NCBI GenBank assembly: GCA_965209045.1
Contig: CBDBPW010000001.1
Span: 1,116,001-1,180,000 of the forward strand
Source: JAJEFO01 sp965209045
GTDB lineage: Bacteria > Pseudomonadota > Alphaproteobacteria > Rhodobacterales > Rhodobacteraceae
DNA: 64,000 nt
Direction of reading: 5' to 3'
In this document: positions 8,721 to 18,310 of the stretch, in pieces
How positions within the stretch are numbered: the first letter of the stretch is position 1
Layout of the letters: each line of letters begins with the position of its first letter
Program-made: the position numbers and the translations under genes
The notes under the pieces: generated by a model
The model's input: only the letters and a program-made list of their open reading frames with translations
The model's database searches: none
Told to the model about the DNA's origin: nothing

Positions 8721-9635
8721 ATGCTAGAGCTCAAAGGGGCGGAAAAGGAGCCAGCCGCAGACCTGATCAAGGACAGCACCGAAGCCACGTTCATGGCGGA
8801 CGTGGTCGAGGTCAGCCAGCAAGTGCCGGTGATCGTGGATTTCTGGGCGCCTTGGTGCGGCCCCTGCCGGCAACTGACTCCGGAACTCGAAGGCGCGGTC
8901 AGGAATGCCCGTGGGGCCGTAAGGCTTGTGAAGGTCAATCTCGACGAGAACCAGGCCATAGCCGCGCAGTTGCGTGTCCAGTCGATCCCCATGGTCTATG
9001 CGTTCTGGCAAGGACAGCCGATCGACGCCTTTCAGGGCGCGCTTCCCGCCTCGCAGGTGAAGGCCTTCATCGATCGCGTGATCAAGGCCGCCGGCGGGGA
9101 GAATGGCGGCAGCCTGTCGGACGCGGTGGGCTCGGCCGAAGAGATGCTGCAGGAAGGTGCGGTCGCCGATGCCGCTCAGGTATTCGCCGCCGTTCTCAAG
9201 GAAGACGCATCAAATTCCGCCGCATATGCCGGACTCGTCAAGAGCTACCTGGCTCTCGACCAGGTCGAGCAGGCCGAGCAACTGCTCTCGAATGCACCGG
9301 AGGAACTGGCCGAGGCACCCGAGATCCATGCCGTGAAGGCGCAACTGCAACTCGCGCTCCAGGCGGCCGATGCAGGACCCGTTGGCGATCTGCGGGCGGC
9401 GGTCGAGGCCAGCCCGGATGATCACCAGGCACGTCTTGATCTGGCGCAGGCCCTCTATGCGACTGGCAACGCCGAAGAGGCGATCGAGATGCTGCTTGAA
9501 CTCTATCGTCGCGACGCGGAATGGAACGAAGGTGCGGCAAAGTCGCAGCTCTTCACGATTTTTGACGCGCTCAAGCCCGACGATCCCCTCGTGCTCAACG
9601 GGCGTCGCAAGCTGTCTTCCATGATCTTTGCCTGA
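8721..9635 (+). CDS. cnoX: Thioredoxin-TPR co-chaperone, CnoX/YbbN family
   Basis: 304 residues: an N-terminal thioredoxin domain with an intact WCGPC active site (Cys46, Cys49), then about 180 residues of Ala-rich helical TPR-like repeats. This is the architecture of CnoX (YbbN), a holdase that protects proteins from oxidative over-damage and hands them to chaperones; the alphaproteobacterial members keep the redox-active WCGPC. The start at 8721 is chosen because GGGGAAG precedes it and the domain begins right after; an in-frame upstream ATG at 8661 overlaps the promoter. Its stop is 7 nt before the next gene, indicating an operon with the Lon-domain and Trm112-like genes. Confidence 0.9.
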   Translation: MLELKGAEKEPAADLIKDSTEATFMADVVEVSQQVPVIVDFWAPWCGPCRQLTPELEGAVRNARGAVRLVKVNLDENQAIAAQLRVQSIPMVYAFWQGQPIDAFQGALPASQVKAFIDRVIKAAGGENGGSLSDAVGSAEEMLQEGAVADAAQVFAAVLKEDASNSAAYAGLVKSYLALDQVEQAEQLLSNAPEELAEAPEIHAVKAQLQLALQAADAGPVGDLRAAVEASPDDHQARLDLAQALYATGNAEEAIEMLLELYRRDAEWNEGAAKSQLFTIFDALKPDDPLVLNGRRKLSSMIFA

Positions 9636-9642
9636 GGCAGGG

Positions 9643-10302
9643 ATGGGCCAGGCGCCTCATAGGTTCTCGGCTTCAGATCTGCCGGACACCGTCCCCGTCT
9701 TTCCTCTGCCTGGTGCGCTGCTTCTGCCACGTGCGCGCCTGCCCCTTCAGATCTTTGAGCCGCGCTACCTTGCGATGCTCGACGATTCAATGAAGACCAC
9801 CGGACGCCTGATTGGCATGATCCAGCCGCGGGGCGGGAAGACGGAAGGCTCCCCGATGCTTCACGCGATCGGGTGCGCTGGTCGCATCACGGCCTTTTCG
9901 GAGACTGACGACGGGCGGTACATGATCACGCTGACCGGCATTTCCCGGTTTCGGAACCAGCATGAGGTGGAAGGGTTCTCGCCCTACCGGCGGTGCCAGG
10001 TTTCCTGGTCCGGGTTTGAACGCGACCTTGGCGGTGCCGAGCACGATGCAGGGCTGAACCGAGAGACCTTCTTTCCGCTGTTGCGGCAGTTTTTCGAGGC
10101 CGAGGAATTGCGCACCGACTGGGACTCGCTTGAGGATGCAGAAGACGAGCTCCTGATCAATGCACTGTCGATGCTTTGCCCGTTCCAGCCCGAGGACAAG
10201 CAGGCGCTCCTGGAGGCCCCGTCGCTGGAGACCCGACGCGAGACGCTGGTGACGTTGATCGAGTTTGCGATGCGGGGCGGGGGCGAGGAGATGCTGCAAT
10301 GA
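9643..10302 (+). CDS. LON peptidase substrate-binding-domain protein
   Basis: 219 residues resembling the N-terminal domain of Lon protease without the AAA+ or peptidase parts. DTVPVFPLPGALLLPRARLP then LQIFEPRYLAML is the classic start of this family, and GCAGRITAFSE and GISRFRN follow. Such stand-alone proteins are common in Alphaproteobacteria and their biochemical role is not settled; substrate recognition is inferred from homology to Lon. GAGG lies 5 nt before the ATG at 9643. The gene overlaps the next by ATGA, suggesting translational coupling. Confidence 0.9.
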   Translation: MGQAPHRFSASDLPDTVPVFPLPGALLLPRARLPLQIFEPRYLAMLDDSMKTTGRLIGMIQPRGGKTEGSPMLHAIGCAGRITAFSETDDGRYMITLTGISRFRNQHEVEGFSPYRRCQVSWSGFERDLGGAEHDAGLNRETFFPLLRQFFEAEELRTDWDSLEDAEDELLINALSMLCPFQPEDKQALLEAPSLETRRETLVTLIEFAMRGGGEEMLQ

Positions 10303-10481
10303 GCGACGAACACGGATTTGACCGACGCATGATCGAGGCGCTCGTCTGCCCCGAAACCCGTGCACCGTTGAGCTATGACGCCGATGCCCAGGAACTGGTG
10401 TCGCGGGCCGCACATCTCGCCTATCCCATTCGTGACGGCATTCCGATCATGCTGGTGGACGAGGCGCGCAAGCTCGATTGA
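10299..10481 (+). CDS. Trm112-family small protein (YcaR-like)
   Basis: 60 residues beginning MSDEHGFDRRMIEALVCPET, then a LVSRAAHLAYPIRDGIPIML block, the Trm112/UPF0434 fold. In eukaryotes Trm112 activates methyltransferases; in bacteria such proteins are small, often single-Cys versions with no firmly assigned role. Only one Cys of the usual zinc ribbon is present (CPET). It starts within the stop codon of the Lon-domain gene (ATGA), so the two are probably co-translated. Confidence 0.88.
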   Translation: MSDEHGFDRRMIEALVCPETRAPLSYDADAQELVSRAAHLAYPIRDGIPIMLVDEARKLD

Positions 10482-10496
10482 CTGCCGTGAGCCTGG

Positions 10497-11714
10497 TCAG
10501 AGCCTTTTGCCTCTTGACAGTCTCGGCAAGTCCCCGGTCAGTCCTGCCGCTTCGCGGATGAGCGTCCGGCGGAGACCGGGCATTGCATTTGTCAGCGCAA
10601 GCCCGACGTCGCGAAGCCCGCGCAGCAGTGTCGCGTCGTTCGAGAAAAGCCGATTGAAGCCGTCTGTCGCGGCCGCCAGTGCCATCGTGTCGAAACGCCG
10701 CCACTGTTCGTACCGTTTCAGGACTTCGGGTCGACCGATGTCCTCGCCGCGACGCCTCGCGTCCGTGACGACCTCGGCAAGGGCCGCGACGTCCTTGAGC
10801 CCGGCGTTCAGTCCCTGTCCGGCAAGCGGGTGGACGACATGTGCGGCATCCCCGACGAGAGCCACGCGGTCAGCGATGAAACGTTCGGCAATCGACAGGC
10901 GCAGGGGATAGGCAGTGCGGCGACCAGCCAGGGCAACCTCTCCCAGGAAGCGGCCGAAGCGTGGGCGAAGCTCGTCAAGATAGTCGCCTTCGCTCATCGC
11001 CTGAACCGTTTCGGCACGCGCCGCTCTTTCGGTCCAGACAATCGAAGAGCGGTGGCCGGAAAGCGGCAGGATTGCCAGCGGTCCGGCGGGAACGAAGAAT
11101 TGATGAGCGATGCCTTGATGTGGCTGCTCATGGGCAATCGTGCAGACCAGCGCCGTTTGGCCGTAGCTCCAGCCCATGCGCCTGATCCCCACGCGCCCGG
11201 CAATCCGGCTTTTCTGGCCATCACAGGCAACGAGAAGCCGGACGCGCCGTGTTGCGCCGGAACCCAGGGTCGCCAGCGCTGCGGATCGGTCGGCACTGTG
11301 TTCGATGACGCGGTCGTCCATTTGCGTGACGCCCGCATCCTCGGCGGCGTCGAGGAGTTCGGATCGCAGGTGACGATCCTCGACCATGTACCCCAAGGGG
11401 CCTTCCTCGATCTCGCCATGATCGAATGTCAGCATGAGCGGCGACGGACCTTCTCCGGGGCGTCCGTCAGTGACCTTGATTCGCAGTATCGGTTGAACGT
11501 CCTTCAGCCGAGGCCAGACCCCGAGCGCGAAAAGGACGCGCATCGAGGAAATCGCGAATGCGTAGCTTCGGCCGTCGAAGTCGTTCGCCTTCCGCTCAGC
11601 GCGGGATCGGGGTTCGACGAGCATCACGTGAAACCCCGCCGAAGCCAGCGCGAGCGCCGTTGCCGTGCCGTTGATGCCACCGCCCGCAATCAGGATGTCG
11701 GCGTCAAAGTCCAT
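10497..11714 (-). CDS. UbiH/UbiF/COQ6-family FAD-dependent ubiquinone-biosynthesis hydroxylase
   Basis: 405 residues. It begins MDFDADILIAGGGINGTA (Rossmann FAD fold) and later has ALVGDAAHVVHPLAGQG with LNAGLKDVAAL, the second FAD motif characteristic of the UbiH/UbiF/UbiI hydroxylases, which add hydroxyls to the ubiquinone ring at the membrane. Which ring position it modifies cannot be read from sequence. The start at 11714 puts the FAD motif at the N-terminus; an upstream in-frame Met at 11750 is possible and neither has a strong SD. It is convergent with the Trm112-like gene (15 nt apart) and divergent from the amidase gene, sharing an upstream region of about 94 nt. Confidence 0.9.
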   Translation of the reverse strand: MDFDADILIAGGGINGTATALALASAGFHVMLVEPRSRAERKANDFDGRSYAFAISSMRVLFALGVWPRLKDVQPILRIKVTDGRPGEGPSPLMLTFDHGEIEEGPLGYMVEDRHLRSELLDAAEDAGVTQMDDRVIEHSADRSAALATLGSGATRRVRLLVACDGQKSRIAGRVGIRRMGWSYGQTALVCTIAHEQPHQGIAHQFFVPAGPLAILPLSGHRSSIVWTERAARAETVQAMSEGDYLDELRPRFGRFLGEVALAGRRTAYPLRLSIAERFIADRVALVGDAAHVVHPLAGQGLNAGLKDVAALAEVVTDARRRGEDIGRPEVLKRYEQWRRFDTMALAAATDGFNRLFSNDATLLRGLRDVGLALTNAMPGLRRTLIREAAGLTGDLPRLSRGKRL

Positions 11715-11808
11715 GTCCGCATATGCACCGGCCCGCGCGGCATTGTCCATGCGATGCGCGGCAGCTACGATGTTCGTGAAACGGCAGGAGCGACCCGTGC
11801 AGGGATGG

Positions 11809-13119
11809 ATGACGATGCGCGCCGCGGATCTCGGACGCGGGATCGAGGCAGGCGAGATTGATCCGGCAGAGCTTGCAGAGACCTTTCTTGCTGCGATCAA
11901 GGCGCATCCCGCTGCGCCTCGCATATATGTTCGCGTCACGACCGATCGTGCACGCGACGAAGCGCATGCGGCACGCGGCAGGGCGCGATCAGGCATGCGC
12001 CGTTCGCCTTTGGACGGAGTGCCGGTTTCCTGGAAGGATCTCTTCGACATGTCGGGCGTTGCGACCGAGTCGGGAAGCAAATTGCTGAAAGGCCGCGTTC
12101 CCAGAAGGGATGCGACGGTCCTCCGGAACGCGACCCGGGCCGGACTGGTCTCTCTCGGCAAGACCCATCAGACGGAACTCGCATTTTCCGGGCTAGGGCT
12201 GAATCCCGTCACCGCATCGCCGCCGTGCGTTCACGACCCCGAGGCCGTTTCCGGCGGATCTTCCTCCGGTGCGGCCGCCTCTGTGGCGTTCGGACTTGCT
12301 GCGGCGGGAATCGGTTCGGACACTGGAGGTTCCGTGCGCATTCCGTCCGCCTGGAACGACCTTGTGGGCCTCAAGACCGCCTGGGGACGTCTTTCGCTCG
12401 AGGGCGTCGTGCCCCTTTGCCCTAGATTCGACACGGTTGGACCTCTTTGCCGATCGGTGGAGGATTCGGCGCTACTGATGGCCGCCCTCGAAGGAGTCCG
12501 ACCCATGGACCTTGGCGAACTGACGCTTGCCGGCGTCAAGCTTGCAGTGCTTCGCACTGCGGCGTTCGACGGAATCGAGGATGAACCGCGCAACGCGTTT
12601 GAGAGTGCGGTCGAACGCCTTCGCGCGGCTGGCGCGCAGGTCGCTGACATCGAAGTCCCCTTGGTTGAAGAAGCCATGGCGCTGGCCCCGATTCTCTTCC
12701 CTGCGGAAGCGTATGACACTTGGAAGGAAAGGATCGAAGCCGAGGGTGATCTCATGTATCCCCCCGTCAGAAAACGCTTTTTGCAGGGCAGGTCGGTGAC
12801 TGCAGACAGCCTGCGGGCCGCGTGGCAGAAGCTGGATGCGCTTCGAGAGGCCTATCGGGATGCCTCGAGCGGGTTTGATGCCATGATCCTCCCAAGCGTG
12901 CCGATTCGCCCTCCGAAGGCCGGCCCGCTGCTGGCGGATGAAGAGGCGTTCACGCACGCGAACCTTCGCGCGCTCCAGAACACCCGAGTCGGCAACCTGA
13001 TGGGGCTTGCGGCGCTCACGCTTCCCACCGGCGTCGCATCATGCGGCTTGATGCTCCAGGGATCCCGGGAGGAAGACGTCCTCAGACTGGGTCTCGCGGC
13101 GGAGACGGCCCTGTCCTGA
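11809..13119 (+). CDS. Amidase-signature family hydrolase (GatA-like)
   Basis: 436 residues carrying the full Ser-cisSer-Lys triad of amidase-signature enzymes: Lys76 in VSWKDLF, Ser151 in GGSSSGAAA and nucleophile Ser175 in GSDTGGSVRIP. It hydrolyses carbon-nitrogen amide bonds; the substrate is unknown. It is shorter than GatA, and no gatB or gatC lies nearby, so a stand-alone amidase is more likely than a tRNA amidotransferase subunit. The ATG at 11809 follows AGGGATGG; an ATG at 11815 is almost as good. Confidence 0.9.
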   Translation: MTMRAADLGRGIEAGEIDPAELAETFLAAIKAHPAAPRIYVRVTTDRARDEAHAARGRARSGMRRSPLDGVPVSWKDLFDMSGVATESGSKLLKGRVPRRDATVLRNATRAGLVSLGKTHQTELAFSGLGLNPVTASPPCVHDPEAVSGGSSSGAAASVAFGLAAAGIGSDTGGSVRIPSAWNDLVGLKTAWGRLSLEGVVPLCPRFDTVGPLCRSVEDSALLMAALEGVRPMDLGELTLAGVKLAVLRTAAFDGIEDEPRNAFESAVERLRAAGAQVADIEVPLVEEAMALAPILFPAEAYDTWKERIEAEGDLMYPPVRKRFLQGRSVTADSLRAAWQKLDALREAYRDASSGFDAMILPSVPIRPPKAGPLLADEEAFTHANLRALQNTRVGNLMGLAALTLPTGVASCGLMLQGSREEDVLRLGLAAETALS

Positions 13120-13244
13120 AATCGTCGAAAATGCCACAGGTGTGCAGACTGCATGCCAAAGTCGCCATTTGACGTGGACCGGCGCGGCTTCTCCGGCTAT
13201 TGTGCCGGAACACGGGGCGAAACGATCCCGGCGTTGAGGCAGAG

Positions 13245-14423
13245 ATGGAAGTTCCCGAACGGTTTGCGAACCTTCCGGACTACACGTGGCCGCGATTGCG
13301 GGCTCTCCTGGATTCGCACGTGCCAGGAGGGGAGGTTGTCAATCTCTCCATTGGCGAGCCGCGACATGCGTTTCCCGAGTTCGTAGGTGAGACCATTTCG
13401 GCACATGCAGAGGAGTTTGGCCGGTATCCGCCGAACCACGGCTCGCCCGAACTTCTTGCCGCAATTGCAGGGTGGATTGAACGGCGCTTTGGCGTAGCGC
13501 TGGCCGAGGACCGGTTGATGGTTCTCAACGGAACGCGCGAAGGGCTGTTCTCCGCTTCCGTCGCGCTTTGCCCTGAAGAGAAGGGCGGCAGACGACCGTT
13601 CGTTCTGATCCCGAACCCGTTCTACCAAGCCTACATGACCGGCGCCCTGGCTGCTGGAGCGGACCCGGTCTTTCTGCCCGCAACCCGGGAGACTGGCTTC
13701 CTTCCGGATCTCGACGCGATCGATCGAGGCGTGCTGAATCGCACTGCGGCATTCTACATTTGCTCGCCGGCAAATCCCCAAGGCGCTGTCGCATCGCGCG
13801 GCTACTGGCAGGCGATCCTGACCTTGGCCGAGGAGCACGACTTCAGGATCTTCGCGGACGAGTGCTATTCGGAGATCTGGCGATCCGAAAGGCCGGTGGG
13901 AGCCCTTGAGGCCGCCGCTGAAACGGGCTCGGATCCCGAGCGGCTGTTCGTCTTTCACTCGTTGTCAAAGCGATCGAACCTGCCCGGGCTGCGCTCCGGC
14001 TTCGTGGCCGGCGGCTCAAGGGGAATTGCCGAAATCAGGCGGCTGCGTTCCTACGCAGGCGCACCGTTGCCCGGACCGATCCAGCGGGCTTCAGCGCTGG
14101 TCTGGGGCGACGAGGAGCACGTCGAGGCCAGTCGGCTGCGATATGCACGGAAATTCGAAATGGCCGACCGCATCCTCGGCGGGATCGAAGGCTATGCATC
14201 TCCGCCTGCCGGCTTCTTCCTTTGGCTGCCGGTGCAGGACGGAGAGGATGCAGCGCTGAGACTTTGGCGCGAGACAGGCGTGCGCGTGCTTCCCGGCGCC
14301 TATCTTGCCTCGGGCGGGAACGGGGCGAACCCCGGAGTCGGCTACATTCGGGTTGCAATGGTTGCTGACGAACCTGAACTCGAGCGCGGATTGGAGGAAC
14401 TCCGCGTCCGCCTGCGAATGTGA
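13245..14423 (+). CDS. dapC: Class I/II aminotransferase, DapC-like (N-succinyldiaminopimelate aminotransferase)
   Basis: 392-residue fold-type I PLP enzyme. The PLP Lys is Lys242 in HSLSKRSNLPGLRSGFVAGG, a signature shared with proteobacterial DapC, which transaminates N-succinyl-2-amino-6-ketopimelate in lysine and peptidoglycan precursor synthesis. Other landmarks are NLSIGEPRH, NGTREGLF, SPANPQG and FADECYSEI. GAGG sits 6 nt before the ATG. It follows the amidase by 125 nt and precedes ftsK by 9 nt. The specific substrate is inferred from the active-site signature; a general aminotransferase role is possible. Confidence 0.82.
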   Translation: MEVPERFANLPDYTWPRLRALLDSHVPGGEVVNLSIGEPRHAFPEFVGETISAHAEEFGRYPPNHGSPELLAAIAGWIERRFGVALAEDRLMVLNGTREGLFSASVALCPEEKGGRRPFVLIPNPFYQAYMTGALAAGADPVFLPATRETGFLPDLDAIDRGVLNRTAAFYICSPANPQGAVASRGYWQAILTLAEEHDFRIFADECYSEIWRSERPVGALEAAAETGSDPERLFVFHSLSKRSNLPGLRSGFVAGGSRGIAEIRRLRSYAGAPLPGPIQRASALVWGDEEHVEASRLRYARKFEMADRILGGIEGYASPPAGFFLWLPVQDGEDAALRLWRETGVRVLPGAYLASGGNGANPGVGYIRVAMVADEPELERGLEELRVRLRM

Positions 14424-14432
14424 GGTGAAGAC

Positions 14433-17108
14433 ATGGCATTTCAAACTAGATCCCGCGACCCGCTCTTCGACAGTGACACTCAGGCGATCATCGAACGCCG
14501 GGGCAAGGAGCTCTTGGGGATCCTGCTCCTGGGGCTTGGCGTCGCGATCGCGTTGGCGCTTGGCTCCTATTCTCCGGATGAGCCGAGCTGGCGGTCGACG
14601 GCGGGGCCGTCGGACGAAAACCTCCTTGGCCCAATCGGTGCGACCTTTGCCCTGCTCGTCTACGTGGTCATCGGCTATGGGGGATGGGCAGTTGCCCTGG
14701 TTCCACTTGCCTGGGGCCTGCGGTTCCTTCTTCAGCTTGGCGAGAAGGCTGCCTTGCGGCGCCTGATCTTCGCGCCTGTCGCGATTGCGTTGGCGTCGAT
14801 CTATTTTGCGACCCATGTCACGGGCGAGGAGTGGAAATACGCGTCCGGGCTAGGCGGTCATTTCGGTGACGTTGTCCTGCACGCCGTTCTGGTTGTCCTG
14901 CCAGTGGAACTTGACATTGGCCTGAAGATCCTTTCGGCAGCGCTCTTCGCCGGCGGCGTTGCGCTGCTCGCTTACGTGCTGGGCGTCACGCGCAGCGAAG
15001 CCCGGCATTTCGCACGGTTCCTGCTGAAAGGCCTTGTCCTCCTCTGGCTCACGGCCACAAATTTCCTGGCCGGGAGCGTCGTGGGCGGTTGCCGTGCATT
15101 CCTGCAGTCGTTCCGCAAGAGAGCGTCCGGGGCAGATGTCGACATGGGATGGCAAGTTGACAGTTCCCTTCCGGGCGCGGTGTCTGGCGAGAAAGGGTTG
15201 CAGCCTGCAGACCGGTCCGGGGTCCTGGCCGAGCCCCCGCTCTCTCGCGAGATTGGCCGGATCGGTGCACGGATTGCAGATGTCGTCGAAAGAAGGGCGC
15301 AAGGATCGGGGTTCATCCTCCGCGAGGAGCCGCCGCTCAGGCGGCCGGATGACCCAAGCGATCCGGCATTTGCGGGGCAAGATCATCGTGACGTCGCAGT
15401 GGAGGACCGATTCGACGAGCGACTTCCCGAGCCAGATGCGCAACTCATGGTTCCGGTCGGCACGGCGGCGGGCCCCGACCGCATTGCGGCACCTGAGGCA
15501 AGGGCGGAAATTCGGCATTCGACGAGGAAGCCCACGAGGTCGCGTCGGGCTCGCGCGGAGGCGGAGCCGTCACTGCCATTCTCCGACCGCAAGGCCGAGT
15601 TCGAGGTGCCGCCATTGAGTCTGCTGACGGACCCGATCACGATCAGGCGCCATTACCTTTCGGACGAGGCGTTGAAGGAAAACGCGCGGATGCTCGAGAA
15701 TGTGCTCGATGACTACGGCGTCAAGGGCGAGATCGTGAGCGTGCGACCCGGCCCCGTCGTGACAATGTACGAGCTTGATCCCGCTCCCGGTCTCAAGGCA
15801 AGCCGCGTCATGGGGCTTGCGGATGACATCGCGCGCTCGATGTCCGCGCTTGCTGCGCGCGTCTCCACCGTCCCGGGGCGTTCCGTCATTGGCATCGAAC
15901 TGCCAAACGACGGTCGCGAGATGGTGGTCCTCCGGGAGATGCTCTCCACGCGCGACTATGGCGACAGCAAGCAGCGCCTGCCGCTTGCGCTTGGCAAGAA
16001 CATTGGCGGCGATCCAGTGGTCGCGGACCTTGCCAGGATGCCTCATCTCCTGATCGCTGGGACCACCGGGTCAGGCAAGTCGGTCGCCATAAACACAATG
16101 ATCCTCAGCCTTCTCTACAAGCTGACGCCTGAGGAGTGCCGCCTGATCATGATTGATCCGAAGATGCTCGAGCTTTCCGTATATGATGGAATTCCCCATC
16201 TTCTTTCGCCGGTCGTGACTGATCCGAAGAAGGCCGTGATTGCCCTGAAATGGGTCGTTGGCGAGATGGAGGAGCGCTATCGCAAGATGTCCAAGATCGG
16301 GGTCCGCAACATCGAGGGCTACAATGGCCGGGTCAAGGCTGCACATTCCAAGGGAGAGATGTTCTCGCGCACCGTGCAGACCGGCTTCGACGACGAGACA
16401 GGCGACCCCGTCTTCGAGACGGAGGAATTCGAGCCGGAAACGTTTCCCTACGTCGTGGTGATCGTGGACGAGATGGCCGACCTGATGATGGTCGCGGGGA
16501 AGGAAATAGAAGCCTGCATCCAGCGCCTCGCCCAAATGGCCCGGGCTTCCGGCATTCACCTGATCATGGCAACGCAGCGTCCGTCGGTGGATGTCATCAC
16601 GGGGACCATTAAGGCGAACTTCCCGACCAGGGTCTCTTTCCAGGTTACGTCGAAGGTCGACAGCCGGACGATCCTCGGAGAAATGGGTGCAGAACAGCTG
16701 CTCGGGCAAGGAGACATGCTCTACATGGCTGGCGGCGGAAAGATCATTCGCGTTCACGGGCCGTTCGTCTCGGATGTAGAGGTCGAGGAGGTGGTCAGTC
16801 ACCTCAAGAGTTTTGGGACTCCGGAATATGTTGCGGGCGTCGTTGCGGGACCGGACGAGGACGCGAGTTCGGACCTCGATCTCGTGCTTGGTCTCGGCGG
16901 AAACACGGACGGAGAGGACGCGCTCTACGATCAGGCGGTCCAGATCGTCATCAGTGACCGAAAGTGCTCGACTTCCTACATTCAGCGCAAGCTCGCCATC
17001 GGCTACAACAAGGCTGCGCGGCTGGTCGAGCAGATGGAGGAATGCGGATTGGTCAGCGCGGCAAACCACGTCGGCAAGCGCGAAATCCTTGTCCCCGAGC
17101 AGGGCTGA
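14433..17108 (+). CDS. ftsK: DNA translocase FtsK
   Basis: 891-residue septal DNA pump that coordinates chromosome segregation with division. An N-terminal membrane region with about four TM helices (residues about 25-200) is followed by a linker of only about 200 residues and then the RecA-like motor: Walker A AGTTGSGKSVAIN near 542 and Walker B VVVIVDEMADLMM near 675. A C-terminal gamma winged helix (SDRKCSTSYIQRKLAIGYNK) recognises orienting DNA motifs and contacts XerD. All domains are present and the short linker is typical of Alphaproteobacteria. SD GAGGTGA precedes the start, and the aminotransferase ends 9 nt upstream. Confidence 0.97.
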   Translation: MAFQTRSRDPLFDSDTQAIIERRGKELLGILLLGLGVAIALALGSYSPDEPSWRSTAGPSDENLLGPIGATFALLVYVVIGYGGWAVALVPLAWGLRFLLQLGEKAALRRLIFAPVAIALASIYFATHVTGEEWKYASGLGGHFGDVVLHAVLVVLPVELDIGLKILSAALFAGGVALLAYVLGVTRSEARHFARFLLKGLVLLWLTATNFLAGSVVGGCRAFLQSFRKRASGADVDMGWQVDSSLPGAVSGEKGLQPADRSGVLAEPPLSREIGRIGARIADVVERRAQGSGFILREEPPLRRPDDPSDPAFAGQDHRDVAVEDRFDERLPEPDAQLMVPVGTAAGPDRIAAPEARAEIRHSTRKPTRSRRARAEAEPSLPFSDRKAEFEVPPLSLLTDPITIRRHYLSDEALKENARMLENVLDDYGVKGEIVSVRPGPVVTMYELDPAPGLKASRVMGLADDIARSMSALAARVSTVPGRSVIGIELPNDGREMVVLREMLSTRDYGDSKQRLPLALGKNIGGDPVVADLARMPHLLIAGTTGSGKSVAINTMILSLLYKLTPEECRLIMIDPKMLELSVYDGIPHLLSPVVTDPKKAVIALKWVVGEMEERYRKMSKIGVRNIEGYNGRVKAAHSKGEMFSRTVQTGFDDETGDPVFETEEFEPETFPYVVVIVDEMADLMMVAGKEIEACIQRLAQMARASGIHLIMATQRPSVDVITGTIKANFPTRVSFQVTSKVDSRTILGEMGAEQLLGQGDMLYMAGGGKIIRVHGPFVSDVEVEEVVSHLKSFGTPEYVAGVVAGPDEDASSDLDLVLGLGGNTDGEDALYDQAVQIVISDRKCSTSYIQRKLAIGYNKAARLVEQMEECGLVSAANHVGKREILVPEQG

Positions 17109-17614
17109 TCGGAGGATCAGGCAACTGGCGGAGCGCTCTGCGTGAACGGCAGCCCTGGATGCTCGACATTCGCGCATCCATCGCATTGGGCGGCAATGAA
17201 CAGTTTCGGCCAGCTCGGGAGGAAGACCGCGAAGTCACGGGCTTGGAGAGAGCCTGACTGGGTGAAGGAAGCGATTCCGAACGACAGGTTTGCGCAGATC
17301 GACGGGCTTCCGGATTGGCAGTGGAAGCAGGACGAAGGCAGAGACGAGGATCGGGCATGCGGACTTGTCACATTGTGCCGGGACACAGGGTCCCCAAAGG
17401 GCAAGATGCCGGACAACAGCGGAGTTGGCGTCCATGCCTTTGCGGTTCCGGGTCTGATGGCCGAAGCAGGTCCGGATGCCTCGCGGGGCGAGGGCAGAGC
17501 GCATCAAGAATGCGTGTGAAGGAGTTCTTCGACGATCTGTCACTTGGTTTCGCAAGGGATATGTGGTTGTTCTCGTCCTGAACGATCATCGGAGTGATCC
17601 AGTCAGGAGGCACG
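17109..17614 (+). other. Gap between ftsK and lolA with one doubtful open frame
   Basis: 506 nt with no recognised gene. A + strand open frame runs 17142-17519 (125 codons; a likelier internal start is ATG 17196 after GGGCGGCA) and encodes a charged, Trp-containing sequence (DWVKEAIPNDRFAQIDGLPD). Its codon use is only partly like its neighbours, and two overlapping frames on the - strand are equally open. It may be a real orphan small gene or a decayed one; nothing in it is recognised. No clear promoter for lolA was found. Confidence 0.2.
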
Positions 17615-18220
17615 ATGCTACGCCGTACATTCCTTGCCAGCGGAATCGCCCTTGCCGTGACCCCGGTGCACGCTGCGCAAAAGCTGCCTCTGGATGCGAT
17701 TTCGCGTTACATAATGAACATCACGCGCGCGAAATGCGATTTCGTCCAGATCAACGACGACGGCACTCTGTCGACCGGAACACTATACATCTGGCGTCCT
17801 GGAAGAATGCGCTTTGAATATGACGCGCCAGAAGACCTGCTGGTCATGGCGGGAGGCGGCCAGGTCGCCATCTTTGACGGCAAGTCAAACGTTTCCGGCG
17901 CAGAGCGATATCCGCTGAGGCGGACACCCTTGAACCTGATTCTAGAAAGAAACGTTGACTTCCGGAGTCGCAACTTGGTCATAGGTCACGACTTTGACGG
18001 CACGGCTACCATCGTGACGGCACAGGATCCCGAACGTCCCGAATACGGCCATCTGCAGCTCAAGTTCACGGACAATCCGGTTGAACTCCGGCAATGGGTG
18101 GTCTTCGACGGTCAGGGAGCGGAGACTACAGTCGTGCTGGGGCAGCTCGAATCTCCAGGTGAATTGCCTGGTTCGCTGTTCAGCATTGACATCGAAGAAG
18201 CCGAACGGCGCGGAAACTAG
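17615..18220 (+). CDS. lolA: Outer-membrane lipoprotein carrier protein LolA
   Basis: 201 residues. Met-Leu-Arg-Arg and the hydrophobic stretch FLASGIALAVTPVHA form a Sec signal ending near residue 20. The mature part has the LolA beta-fold pattern: CDFVQINDDGTLSTGTLYIW, RPGRMRFEYD and a later QWVVFDGQG segment. LolA shuttles mature lipoproteins across the periplasm from LolCDE to the outer membrane. The start at 17615 is chosen because CAGGAGG ends 4 nt upstream and the signal peptide then begins at once; an upstream in-frame ATG at 17594 lacks this. Position after ftsK is common in the group. Confidence 0.93.
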   Translation: MLRRTFLASGIALAVTPVHAAQKLPLDAISRYIMNITRAKCDFVQINDDGTLSTGTLYIWRPGRMRFEYDAPEDLLVMAGGGQVAIFDGKSNVSGAERYPLRRTPLNLILERNVDFRSRNLVIGHDFDGTATIVTAQDPERPEYGHLQLKFTDNPVELRQWVVFDGQGAETTVVLGQLESPGELPGSLFSIDIEEAERRGN

Positions 18221-18310
18221 CCCGACTTTCGCAACCCTTTGATTTTCCTGCTTCCGACCCCCAAGAGAACGGCACTGCACGGCGGCGGACGGACATCGTG
18301 TGGCACGCCG

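Noticed and set aside
10830..11861. 343-codon frame antisense to the UbiH-family gene
   Set aside because: Lacks motifs, whereas the reverse strand has two clear FAD-binding motifs.
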